Notes: generated by a model from the letters alone, not told the origin. Counted from the first letter of the stretch, positions 13,453 through 24,790 are shown. The stretch is 64,000 bases of DNA from Zelopaecilomyces penicillatus (GCA_005765155.1 VCCP01000004.1:3596001-3660000); one strand, 5' to 3'. Program-made: numbers and translations.

Positions 13453-14009
13453 TTCAACCTTGGCCTGGTCCCCTTGAACGGAATCCGTGATAGGCTCTTG
13501 GCACGTTCAGGGCCTACTCAGAGCTCAGAATACAGACCCCAGGTCTAGAGATGGAAGTGCTCAGCTCAGTAAGTACGTGTGATCGTGACGATGAACTGTG
13601 TGAATGGACATACCTGTGGAGTACTTCACGGCTGTATATGACCTGCGTTCATTTATTGTACAGCACCTATGATGGATTAAACTGAAGTCACGAAACCTGC
13701 CAGATCGTCGTACTCGATAAAAAGCTAGCGAGAGCTGATGCGAAGAAAACGGAAGCGGCTGGATATGACAGCCACGAACAAAGTCTTGAGAGGCAATATA
13801 GGTGAAGGGAAGATCAAGAAGGTGGGGCAGGAAGATGTTAGTTGATGTACAGTAGAGGGTCGGCAAAATATAATATTCGTGGATCCCAGTCGGAATTACA
13901 GGTAGGGTGGTGTGCTCGGTCTGGGTACTTGAGGTCCAAGCTGGCTGACGTACCAAGAGAGCAATGCTATTAGGTAGGTATGTGTGCATTTATAAGGGTT
14001 TATAACGTT
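13453..14009. other. gpc1 promoter region
   Basis: This is the upstream region of the minus-strand gpc1 gene and has normal GC content. A minus-strand frame at 13561-13989 is long enough to notice (142 codons) but reads as low-complexity Tyr/His/Ser/Leu sequence with no domain. I treat this stretch as promoter and leader. Confidence 0.4.
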
Positions 14010-14570
14010 TGAAAGATGTAAAATATATAAATTATCAGTATTTTGATCAAAATTTATTAAAAGTTTATATATGATTTTATTAGTATTCTTTTTATAGTTT
14101 ATACTATAGAAAGTAGAGTTTATTTAAAATTTTATAAAGTAATATACCTCATTTATTATTTGTTTAATGAATTTAAATATAGAAGGCGGCTGACAGCAGA
14201 GGGGGCTGAGAGCCCGGTGGCTTGACATAGGTAGGTAACATTAGCTCCGCATCCATTCCATGTGATTGTTTTATTCACTTGATGCCTCTGGGAAGGCGTT
14301 CACCACCTGATGCTTAGCATATGAGAATTGAAGCAGGTGGGTTGTGCGGTTGATTAAACTTCTTGCCCCTTGTGGTTGGCCACCTGACACCAGAAGCGGC
14401 TCATCAGATGTACCTTGACATACAACTAGGTACCTAATATCTCTATACCTGCTAGGTAGGGAGGCAGGTACCTCCTCTCTTAAACGATAAACAAGTTGAT
14501 ATTAGAGGTACCCTGGCAGTTAGTGCCTAGTAGGCATATATAGTTTGTAGTAAAAGTTAGATTATAGTAA
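14010..14570. other. Mixed AT and normal DNA with TAGGTA words
   Basis: The segment 14010-14175 is AT-rich. The segment 14176-14560 returns to ordinary GC and carries several GGTAGGTA / TAGGTACC words (near 14229, 14428, 14452-14472 and 14507). No gene is seen. It separates the gpc1 promoter from the main repeat nest. Confidence 0.4.
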
Positions 14571-16171
14571 TATCTTAGTTATTAATTATAAAGCACTTAT
14601 AATAAAATAATAACTTTAATAAAGATTATTAATATTTTATAATTATTTATAAAATATTATTTATAATTTAATTTTTAATAAAAACTTTTTTTAATCTTTT
14701 AATATTTAATTATAATTATATATACCTATTAATAAAGGTCTATATATATTATATTTAAGTAGTTAATTAAAAGATAAAGCCTTTTAATTAATTATAAAAT
14801 CTTTAAAATATTATAAAATTTAGAATATAAGCCCTATACTAAATAATATTAATCTGATTATTATAATTTATACTTTACCTTAATATTTTTCTATAATCTA
14901 TAATTAATAATATAATATTAAAAGATTATATTACTTTTATAATTATTTAAGCTATTTTTATTAATTATAAATATTTATCTTAAGCTTAAAAAGCCTTTTC
15001 CTTAATTAAAACTAATAAAAAATATAAAATAAGCTATTCTTATATTAATTAAATAATAATTTTAATTCTAAGAAATAATTTCTTCTTTCTTTATATTAAA
15101 TACCTTTAAACCTTAATTAATAAAGAAGATAAAGCCCTTATAATATATATATCTTAGCTATAATATAATAATTTTCTTATTATAAAAAAGCAGATTAAAG
15201 CTATTATAAATAATCTTTAATAATAATATAATCCTTTTATTAATAATTTATTAAAGATATAATATTTTAAATAATTAAATAAGTATTTAAAGATTATAAA
15301 AATATATTTTAAAGCTATTAAAAAATTGTATAAATCTTTTAAAAAATTTATTATTAAAAATCTTAAAATTTTCTTTTAAAAACTTATAAAGATTATTAAG
15401 ATCTATTAAATTAATACTTTAAAGATATAAAATAAAAATAAATATAGAATTTAAATTATTTATATTTATAAATATATTTAAGTTATTATTATTTATATAA
15501 AGTAAATTAAATATATTAAAATCCTTAATTTTAATAATAAAAAATCTTTAACTCTTATTAATATAATTAATACTATTAAAGATTTTATTTTATTATAGCT
15601 TATCTTTAAAATATATTCTATAAAAAGCTAATTAATTATTAAAGCTAATAAAAATATATATTTTATTAGATTTAATATAGGCTTTAATAATAATAAAATT
15701 ATATTTAATTAGCTTTATTATTTTTATAATTAATCTTAAAAAAAGTTATTTATAATATAATATTCTAGCTTTAATTTTAAGAATTAATTTAATTATAATA
15801 AATAATTTAAGCTATTTAAGATTATAATTAATATAATAAAAATACCTTTAATTAAATAAATAAATATAAAGAAAATCTTTAGATTATTAATTATTAATAG
15901 CTTTATAAGATATATAAAGCTAGAGTTTATTAAATATTATATTAAGTTTAATATTATTCTTATTATATTTTCTTTATATCCTATATATATTTTTTAATCT
16001 TTTAATATTAATATTTTTAGTTATTTAAAAATATATATTAAAAATCTTTATAAAAATCTTTTTTTAATAGGAATCTTATTATTTTATATCTTAACTTTAT
16101 TATAGCTTTTTAATATATTTATAATAAAGGATTTATTATTTATAATATTATAGATAGATTTAAAAAGATTA
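14570..16171. repeat. AT-rich RIP-degraded block (left of repeat nest)
   Basis: Near-pure A/T, with no CG seen and no open frame. The part around 14715-14820, read on the minus strand, matches 24386-24472 on the plus strand over roughly 90-100 bases. Differences there are almost all transitions, so at least part of this block is a dispersed repeat family mutated by RIP. Confidence 0.75.
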
Positions 16172-16176
16172 GAATT

Positions 16177-16366
16177 TGTAACAGCAGGTTTAATTCACAG
16201 TAGTCAGGCAGGATAAGGATAATTATATTCAGGTATTGTTATTATAAAAGACTGTTACTTGCTTCGTCTATGTTATGGTGGCGAAAGCAAGCCGAGAAGT
16301 ATTATATACCTAGAGGTCACGTGCTATTCTGGGTACATGTATCTTATACCTTATAATCCTGTTATA
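16177..16366. mobile_element. Solo LTR, 190 bp, target duplication GAATT
   Basis: The segment begins TGTAACAG and ends CTGTTATA, an inverted LTR-type terminus if the final TA is a RIP-changed CA. It is flanked on both sides by the same five bases, GAATT (16172-16176 and 16367-16371). Its composition is close to normal, with CG dinucleotides present, unlike the AT block around it. I infer a solo LTR left after LTR-LTR recombination. It does not resemble the copia LTRs at 16846 and 22707. Orientation is undetermined because the termini are symmetric. Confidence 0.75.
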
Positions 16367-16725
16367 GAATTTTCCCTTTAATTAATAAATTTATTATTAA
16401 ATAACTTCTTAATAAATAATACTAAAAATAATAAATAATTAATCTAGCTTATTTTTCCTTATTATTAAAAAAAACCTACTTTTAATATATTATAAATATT
16501 ATTTAATATACCTATAAATACTATATTAATCTTTTATACTTAATAATATATAAAGGATTTAATTAAATAGTTTTTATAATAATTAAAGCTATTATTTTTA
16601 TATTATATATTAATAACTTTATTATTAATTAAATAAGATATATTAATAAGCTTATAAATATTAAAAAAAAGGATAAAGCTATTAAATTAATAGATTATTT
16701 TTTTATTAATATTAGCCTTATTATT

Positions 16726-16845
16726 TATTATAATTTATAGTATAAGATTATAACTAAAGCTAGTAGTTATAGTAGTGGAAGAAAGGCAGTGAATAATTAT
16801 TTAAAGTAAATTCTAAAGAAAAGAAGAAAGAAGTAATTATATTAC
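16726..16845 (-). mobile_element. Older solo copia LTR, left fragment (interrupted)
   Basis: Read on the minus strand, this is the 3' part of the same LTR family as 16846-17320. It starts at the LTR terminus TATTATAATTTATAG and keeps the AAGAAAGGCAGTGAATA and GAAAAGAAGAAAGAAG words, with many G-to-A changes. The five bases before it (16721-16725, TTATT) recur directly after the other fragment (23520-23524). They are therefore the target duplication of the older insertion. The fragment stops at 16845, where the newer element entered. Confidence 0.85.
16841..16845. repeat. Left target-site duplication ATTAC
   Basis: Five bases directly before the left LTR of the copia element. They are repeated at 23182-23186, directly after the right LTR. 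Confidence 0.9.
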
Positions 16846-17320
16846 TGTTAAAATAAGTGGGTTTTATATAACAGCCTGACCTGTTATAAGACTAGTAGCT
16901 AGACCTACTATAGCTTAGCAGCTAAACCTGCTATAGCCCTAGCAGCCAGACCTGCTATAAGGTAGCAGCCTGACCTGCTATAAGACCTAAAAAGCCCGTG
17001 CAGCCTGACCTGCTATATCGGGCTAGACTAGTAAAATAAGGGCTTATTCCTTATACCTCTCCCTTTCTTATTATTTGGAATGCTTAGAAATCTAAAGAAA
17101 TATTATTTGGAATTCTTAAATAATTTCAAATAATCCTAGTATTATTTAGATATATAAGATAGCTAGATTCCTAGTTAAATCCTGCTTTCTTTCTCTATCA
17201 GCAATTCAATCACTTCTTTCTTCTTTTCTATAGACTTCACTCTGGATAACTATTCACTACCTTTCTTCCATTATTATTATTACTAGCTTTAGTTATAACT
17301 TTATACTATAAATTATAATA
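16846..17320 (+). repeat. Left LTR with internal short repeats
   Basis: 475 bases, starting TGTTAAAATAAG and ending TATAATA (the expected CA end is changed to TA). Its first 200 bases contain six imperfect copies of a unit of about 22 bases resembling CAGCCTGACCTGCTATAAG. Several of these end in TATAG. Confidence 0.9.
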
Positions 17321-17334
17321 GGTTATGAGCCCAG
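17321..17334 (+). other. Primer binding site, half initiator-Met tRNA type
   Basis: GGTTATGAGCCCAG follows the left LTR immediately. It is complementary to the anticodon stem-loop of eukaryotic initiator tRNA-Met (CTGGGCTCATAACC). Copia-type elements are known to prime from such an internal tRNA half. Confidence 0.8.
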
Positions 17335-17899
17335 AAGAATAGTTATTTTAGACTATAAAAAGAAGACTCTTTTTCCTGCTATATTCAATCTCTTTATATA
17401 TCAGATTTTTCACCTCTCCTCTAACCAATCAGACCCATATTTCCTACTAATCAGAAATCATGAAAAACACTGCATATATAAGAGTTAAACATCAGACCTA
17501 TAGCTTATAGTATAATCCACTTTCGGATTTATAGATTACTAATTCAGACTTATAGAATTATAGGTCATAGCTTTACTAACTATACCAAATACGGTTAATC
17601 ACTCGAATTGCTAGTTAACTTTATAAAAGGCCTATATAAGACTATAGAAGTCGGCTGACTAAGCAAAGACACTATGCCAGCTACACTATAACCCGACTAT
17701 AGCTAGCATATGACAAGCAACCCTCACACCTATCACCCCCCCCCTAGCCAATTGACTATTTTCAGGGCTCTTACTAAGACCCAGCCACTTATAGCACTGC
17801 TATAACCGGCACTTTCAGCTGTTTATAACACTATTATACAGCTATAAGCTTATTTTTAGAAGCTTATTTTTCCTCTATACCGCTATAACTACTAGTTAT
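17335..17899 (+). other. Copia leader, no coding frame
   Basis: About 565 bases between the primer binding site and the first readable gag residues. It includes a C-rich run at 17739-17752. No protein is seen. Confidence 0.5.
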
Positions 17900-20800
17900 A
17901 ACAATCTGATCCTGAAAATATCAGATCAGGACTTTTTAATAGAAGAGAATTTATTAGAATTACAGGCTCTTCAATCTTAGATACAAGAGCTCACACAGCA
18001 ATTACAACAGCTACAGAGCCAATTTACAGCGGCTACAGCTGCTAAGACTGCTAAAGAACCTCTATAACCTCAACTTCAGCCACCTTAATCACTACCATAG
18101 CCTATATAGTCTGCTAATCTACTAGATGACCTAGCTCTAAAGGAGCTATCCAAGAAAATACAGGCCTTTCCAGAAGCTTTTAGGCTAAAAGGCCCTAATA
18201 ATTATGATTAATGGCTTTAGGCCCTATCTATCCAGCTATAGGCATTAGGATTATCTAATTTTCTATTAGAACCCATTATAAGCAGTTAACTTAGCAACTA
18301 TTACCAGGCTATTTTGCTTCTATTACTTTGCAACAGCTGCTTACAACACCCACAAGCCTCTATAAGTTGAGCTATAATACCTCTAGAAGCTTATTAAATA
18401 CTAAATAAGCAATACTATTGCAGTGCTACCCTATAGTATAGAACCCTCTATAGTGCCTTTTATAAGCTTAGCTTTAATAGCTATAAAGGCTCTATAGAGG
18501 CATTTAACAGCGAATTCAATACCCAACTCACTAGGCTATAGTTAGCTTTAGTTACTATACAGCCCATAGATCAGATAAATCAATATCTAAAGGCTATAAA
18601 AGAAGCTTTTCTATAGTGGGCTGAATACCAAAGGAATAATATCAGGATTTATATAGTGCTTAGTACCTTACTAGATACCCTGAATTTACAGTTCCTTATA
18701 GCGGACTTGCTAGAAGAGCTATAGGATAAAAGCTCTTTAGTTATAAAAGCTAGCTCTTATAGGGCTAGAGAAGCTGAGGAACCTTCTAAAAAGACCTATA
18801 AGGACTTTAAAAAGAAGGAAAAACCATCTAAATCCACTGAAAAACAGCCTTATAAGCCTTTTCAGAAGGATAAAAAGATAAAGAAGCCTGCTACTAGTAG
18901 TAAGGAATTTAATAAAGCTTCCTTTATAATAGGCACTTATAACCTATCTATAGGTGACTGGAACACTATAGTTAGTACCTGGAGCTCTGATTCTGAATCT
19001 GATATAGAAGGTTTAGAAGCTATAGAGCCTGAAGAAACAGCTTACAGCACCCACCATAACGCTAACCTAAAGAATGCCCTGCTATATAATACTGGCTCAA
19101 TATACTATATTATTAATAATAGAACCCTCTTTACTAGTTATAGCGCCTATAATAAGAAATCAAAGCTTATAGTAACTGGTGGTGGTCCAATCTATCCAAA
19201 AGGATCTAGAACAGCTATATTTATAGTGCTTATAGGGCTTGAACCCAGGACTTATAGCACTCTAGAGCTGAAAAATGCACTATATATCCCTGATATGGAT
19301 ATAAATATAGTAAGTGGGGTAAAGCATTATGCTTCTAGCGGTACACTTCTGCGAGAGAAGCTATTTATAGTGGACTGAACCTGCTATGGACTGCTAAACT
19401 TCACTAAACACGGCTTCTTCCTTTAGCAAAAAGGGAAGCCCATACCTGAATTTATAGGGCCTTCCAACCACTATTATAGCTATCTAATAGCGGTTGAAAT
19501 CACCTCCAAATCCCCCTCTGGTGTGTACGAGGACCTCACTAAGCCCTCTGAACCAGCTAAACAGCTGCTGGAACCAACAAAAAGCCCTGAAATTTCAGGC
19601 CTATATACACCAGAAAGCCCTGATCCAGACTCAGGCCTGCTATAAGACCTACTAGAAGATGCTATATCCCTTCTAGAACCCTCTGAAAACACTGTTATAG
19701 AGGGAGATACAGGTCTTTCAGCTAAAACTAGCTATTAAAAGCTACTACAGCTAGTAGGGATTTGGCACATCCGTCTTAGCTATATTAGTTTATAGCTGCT
19801 GAAAAAGACCACTAAAATTTCAGCAGGCTTATCTGATTTTACTGTTATAAAAGAAGCAGATTTCTTCTGTTTAGCTTATATACAGGCTAAATCAGTATAT
19901 AGACCCTCTAAAAACCCAATTCCAGACTTACTAGAAATACTAGAGGTTATAGAGGGAGATATCTTTCAGATAAAACCAATCCCCTATAATAAGCTCCTTA
20001 TAGGGCTTATTCTAATAGAAAGAAAATCCTATTATTGAAAGGTTCTCTTATTACCTAATAAGGAAGGTTATACTATCTTCTCTGCTATAAAGGGGTTATT
20101 TAAAGGGCTGAAAGCTCACTATAAAAAATACCCTTTATAGCTATATTTCAATGATGGAAAAGAGGTCTCAGCACTATTAAAAGACTGGCTAGCAGGCAAA
20201 GGTATTGGTTTTAGCATATCTAGCCCCTATATTTATAAGCAAAATAGCCTATCAGAATACTCTATAAGGGTTATTCTAGATCAACTATAGGCCATTATAA
20301 TCTAGGCCCAACTATTACTTTTTCTTTAGACTATTATTTTATCTATTATAGTTAACCTTATCAACTATACAGCGGTTATAAACAGGGACCTCAGCCCACT
20401 ACAGCTCTTCTTATAAGAGCTAAAACCAGCTCTAGCAGCTAACAAGCTAAATCTGGCAGCCTATAGAGCTATTGGAGCCTACTATAAGGTTATTATCCCT
20501 GCTGAGAAGCACTAATAAGGTACTAAACTAAGCCCTAGAACAGAGCTAGCTAGGCTACTGGCTATATTAGGCAAAAACATCTATTCGATCTATATACCTT
20601 CCTACCAGCAGGTAACTAAGACCTGTTTTCTTTGTATTATAGAAGGAATAGGCCCTATAAGTCAGAGCCTTAAGGGTAATTTTCATAGTCTTCAGAGCTC
20701 TTCTAGCTTAGAGGGAGAATTAGAAGAGCTTTACACCCCGCCAAAATCAATAGATTAACCTACCCTAAAGGATCTGATTGATTTATAAGCCCTTGATTAA

Positions 20801-22657
20801 GCCAGAAGACCTATCCAGCTGCTAGAGCCTGTATTACAGACGCCATAACAGCTGCCACAACCGCTATAACAGCTGCCACAGCCTGTATCACAGCCTGTAA
20901 TATAATTGCTATAGCCTACTGAACAGCCTGAATAGCTGTTAGAAGACTCTGAACCTATACAGCTAGATCTTGCCTACCCTATAGATATCTGCTATAAGCT
21001 AAAGGCAAAATTTACTGCTAAGGCTTCTTCAGAACCTGCTGGCTGGAAACAAGCCCTAGAAGACCCTGCTAAAAACCAATGGATTAGTGCTATTTATAGC
21101 GAATTCCATTAGATTTTACAAGCTAAAGTCATGTATTTTATCCCTTTTTCAGAGGTTCCAAAAGATCGAAAAATCCTGAAAAATAGGCTTGTTCTTAAGC
21201 TTAAAAAGGATTCACAAAATCAGCCCTTAAAATATAAGGCTAGGCTTGTTATAAAGGGTTTTATACAAATTGAAGGAAAAGACTACTTTAAAACATTTGC
21301 AGCTACTAGTATTCCCCCTACTTGGCGGATTTTACTAGCTTTAGCAGCCTCTTATAACTGGGAAATCGAATAAATCGATTTTATAGGGGCTTTTTTAAAC
21401 AGCCAGTTATCTGAGGATATTTTTATGGAATTTCCAGAAGGTCTCTCTTCTTTTATAGAGACCTAGACCCCTGGAAACCAGCCTTTAACAGCCTTATTAG
21501 CTAAGCTAGGCTATAACCCTACTATAAAACAGGTTATCCTGCTAAAAAAGGCCCTATACAGGTTAAAGCAAGGCCCCCATGAATGGTAACAGCAGCTAAT
21601 TAAGCTGCTAGCTACCCTAGGGTTCCAACCCTTAGTCTCTAACCCAGCTATCTTTATTAATGCCTAGACTAATACCTTTATTATCACCTACATTGACGAC
21701 TGCCTTATTATAGGACCCGACCTACCCTACATTAACAGGCTAAAACGCCTGTTAAATAAGGTTTTTACTATAGAAGATAGAGGCTCTATAGCCTTTTTCT
21801 TAGGGGTCCAAATCAGCCGTAACCGGGCTAAAAAGGAGCTATGGTTATATTAGTCTTAGTACATTGATAAGGCTCTTCAGCGCTTTCAGCTACAAGATGC
21901 AACCCCTATGGCTATCCCCCTATAGCCCGGAGCACTAAAAGAACCCCTAAAAAGGGGTCTTACCCCTGCTGAACAACAGACCTATCAGCAGATTATAGGG
22001 ACTTTAATATATCTTATACTGCTTTCCAGGCCTGATATAGCCTTTCCAATACAATAGCTTTCTCGATATATGCAACAGGGCTATATCAACCACTATAATA
22101 CAGCTAGGAACCTTCTAAAGTACCTAAAAGGCTCTAAAGAACTAGCTATCTTATATAAGGCCTCAGGCCTTATACAGGCTAGACAGCCAGCTCTTCAACT
22201 GCTAGGCTATTCAGACAGTGATTTTGCAGGCTATAAAACCACTAGCAAATCCACCTATAGGTACCTCTTTAAGCTAGCTAGCAGGCCTATCTACTGGAAG
22301 GCTAAAAGACAGACCACTATAGCCCTCTTAACTATAGAAGCTGAATCAGATACTTTAGTAGAGGCTATAAAAGAGCTAAAATAGCTCTCTAAGCTCTTTA
22401 CAGAGCTAAAAATCCCCCTTCAGCGGCCTATAGACCTATATTATAATAATACAGCCTCTATAAGCAATGCTAAGAACCCTGATCAGCATGCCTGAACTAA
22501 GTATACCCTGCTAAAATTCCACTATATTAGGCAGGAAGCAGCTAGCAAGCTATTTAAGATAAATTATCTTATAACTAAGGCTATGCCTGCTGATGGGCTA
22601 ACTAAGGCTTTAACAGGCCTTATTTTTCAAGGCTTTTTAAGCCTTTTAAACCTGTAA
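17900..22657 (+). pseudogene. Copia gag-pol polyprotein, nonsense-riddled
   Basis: One continuous reading frame (checked at several points from 18122 to 22643) encodes recognisable copia domains but is broken by more than 40 TAG/TAA codons and at least one TGA. Gag reads YD*WL*ALSIQL*ALGL where Gln is expected. Integrase begins WHIRLSYIS and keeps YFNDGKEV and the KQNSLSEYSIR catalytic-Glu region. Reverse transcriptase shows KARLVIKGF, ALYRLKQGPHEW and the YIDD catalytic box. RNase H shows GYSDSDFAGYKTTSKST and ADGLTKAL. The start is not certain because an original ATG may now be ATA. I saw no frameshift. The stops fall where C-to-T (CAA, CAG) or G-to-A (TGG) changes explain them, as RIP predicts. 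Confidence 0.9.
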
Positions 22658-22706
22658 AAACCCCTTATAAAGAGCTAGCTATATATATATAGCTTGCTAA
22701 AGGGAG

Positions 22707-23181
22707 TATTAAAATAAGTGGGTTTTATATAACAGCCTGACCTGTTATTAGACTAATAGCTAGACCTACTATAGCTTAGCAGCTAAACCTGCTATAGCCC
22801 TAGCAGCCAGACCTGCTATAAGGTAGCAGCCTGACCTGCTATAAGACCTAAAAAGCCTATGCAGCCTGACCTGCTATATCGGGCTAGACTAGTAAAATAA
22901 GGGCTTATCCCTTATACCTCTTCCTTTCTTATTATTTGGAATGCTTAGAAATCTAAAGAAATATTATTTGGAATTCTTAAATAATTTCAAATAATCCTAG
23001 TATTATTTAGATATATAAGATAGCTAGATTCCTAGTTAAATCCTGCTTTCTTTCTCTATCAGCAATTCAATCACTTCTTTCTTCTTTTCTACAGACTTCA
23101 CTTTGGATAACTATTCGCTGCCTTTCTTCCACTGCTATCGCTATTAGCTTTAGTTATAACTTTATACTGCAAATTGTAATA
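22707..23181 (+). repeat. Right LTR of the copia element
   Basis: 475 bases, homologous end to end to the left LTR. It starts TATTAAAATAAG, where the left copy has TG. It keeps less-mutated words where the left copy has AT-only ones (for example CACTGCTATCGCTATT near 23130-23146). Each LTR therefore carries its own transitions. Confidence 0.92.
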
Positions 23182-23519
23182 ATTACTAATATAAAAAAGA
23201 AACCAGGATTTAACTAGGAATCTAGTTATCTTATATATCTAAATAATACTAGGATTATTTAGAATTATTTAAGAATTCTAAATAATATTTCTTTGGATTT
23301 CTAAGTATTTTAAATAATAAGAAAGGGAGGGGTATAAGGGATAAGCCCTTATTCTACTAGTCTAGCCTAATATAGCAGGTTAGGCTATATAGGCTTTTTA
23401 GGTCTTATAGCAGGTTTAGCTGCTAGGATTATAGCAGGTTTAGCTGCTAAGCTATAGTAGGTCTAGCTATTAGTCTAATAACAGGTCAGGCTGTTATATA
23501 AAACCCACTTATTTTAACA
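23182..23519 (-). mobile_element. Older solo copia LTR, right fragment (interrupted)
   Basis: On the minus strand this is the remaining 5' part of the older LTR, ending at 23519 with the reverse complement of TGTTAAAATAAGTGGG. Its first five bases, ATTAC, are the duplication made by the newer insertion. The bases after it (23520-23524, TTATT) match those before 16726. Joined to the left fragment, it is about 22 bases shorter than the 475-base LTRs. The shortfall equals one internal repeat unit. Confidence 0.88.
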
Positions 23520-23524
23520 TTATT

Positions 23525-24473
23525 ATTTACTTTTAAATATAAATAATCTTAAAGAAAAATATAAAAAAAAAAACTAGATTTAAACTATATATTAAGCTCT
23601 TTATTAATATATAAAATAATTAAAAGAATAATAAAGAAATTTAAAGATATAATTTATAAATAATATTTTAAAGAATTTATCTTTTTAAAAATAATTTAAA
23701 ATTATAAAAAAAGATTAAAAATATCTTTTTTTAAAAATATAAAATAAAAAACTATTTAAACTCTTTTAATAAAAGAAAGATAGCTTTTTTATTAATATAA
23801 TATATACTTTAATAATTTAAATAATACTTAATTAAATATTTAAAGCTTTATATCTTTTAAAAGATATATTAAAAGTATTCTTTAATTAATAAAATAATAA
23901 CTCTATTAATTTTAATATAAAGCCTTTTAAAGATAATAATAATAAAGATATAAACTTATTTAAAGCTTTATAATAAATAATATAATAATTTAATTCTTAA
24001 GATTATAAATATAATATATACTTAATACTACTATTTTTAAGCCTAAGCCTAAGCTAATATATTAATTAATATATTAATTAATAGCTTAAATTATAGCCTT
24101 ATATCCTAGATTATAAAAGAATATAATATATTATAAAGGATTAATAGATTATATAAATAAAGATTATAAAGAAAAAGAATAAAAATTAAATATATTATAT
24201 AGCCTTATATAAGGGCTTTTTTATTATATATATATAATTTAAATACTATATTATTAGCTAGGAATATAAATATATTTAAATTAATATTATAAATATAAAA
24301 ATAATATAATAGTTAATAAAGAAAGATACCTTATTTATTAATATATCTATATATTAATTTAATATTCTAAACTTTATAGTATTTAAGAGATTTTATAGCT
24401 AATTAAGAGGCTTTATCTTTTAATTAGCTGCCTAAGTATAATATATATAGACCTTTACTAATAGGTTTTAGGA
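23525..24473. repeat. AT-rich RIP-degraded block (right of repeat nest)
   Basis: A near-pure A/T stretch without CG. Its right end (24386-24472) is an inverted partner of 14715-14820. The match includes GGCTTTATCTTTTAATTA and TATAATATATATAGACCTTTA, and differences are nearly all transitions. No coding remains recognised. Confidence 0.75.
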
Positions 24474-24790
24474 GCGGCAAGGACGCAGCGCCCTCTACGG
24501 TAGGGGGGGGGGGACAGTGATAGTATCGCCAGCCATCTAACACCAGTCAGACAAGCAGCGAGATAGCAGCGAGGACAACTTACTAGAAAACACTACACAA
24601 AAACACACCAGAGATATCAGACACCTGGACACTGCGAGAGCATAGCCAATGCCCCTAGCCTGGGGAGGGGGGGAAGAAAAAAAGGACCTTACCTATTAGA
24701 ACGGCTTAAGAAAGAAAGGAAGGAAGGAAGAAAAAGATGAAAGGAAGGAGCAAGGTTTATATAGTAAGGGTAGTAAGGGTATATAGCAGC
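24474..24790. other. GC-normal island inside AT-rich DNA
   Basis: About 300 bases of non-RIP composition between two AT blocks. It contains CG dinucleotides, a run of 11 G (24506-24516), and a GAAAGGAAGGAAGGAAG purine run near 24713-24731. It begins where the inverted dispersed repeat ends. No gene is visible. It may be part of a transposon or a unique sequence spared from RIP. Confidence 0.45.

Larger units (their letters stand above)
16846..23181 (+). mobile_element. Full-length Ty1/copia retrotransposon, RIP-mutated
   Basis: A complete element of 6336 bases: left LTR 16846-17320, primer binding site 17321-17334, gag-pol fossil about 17900-22657, polypurine tract AAAGGGAG at 22699-22706, and right LTR 22707-23181. 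The flanking duplication is ATTAC. The domain order protease, integrase, reverse transcriptase, RNase H defines the copia superfamily. The two LTRs are the same length (475 bases) and differ at about 20 positions, all but one of them transitions. The element inserted into an older, oppositely oriented solo LTR of its own family. It cannot encode functional protein as it stands. Confidence 0.93.

Noticed and set aside
13561..13989. Minus-strand frame of 142 codons upstream of gpc1
   Set aside because: It is low-complexity, Tyr/His/Leu/Ser-rich sequence without a domain. It lies where the gpc1 promoter is expected.
17900..22657. Idea that the retroelement uses recoded TAG/TAA codons
   Set aside because: Host genes here use TAG, TAA and TGA as normal stops. 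The nonsense codons are explained by RIP transitions at Gln and Trp codons, so stop-codon reassignment is not needed.
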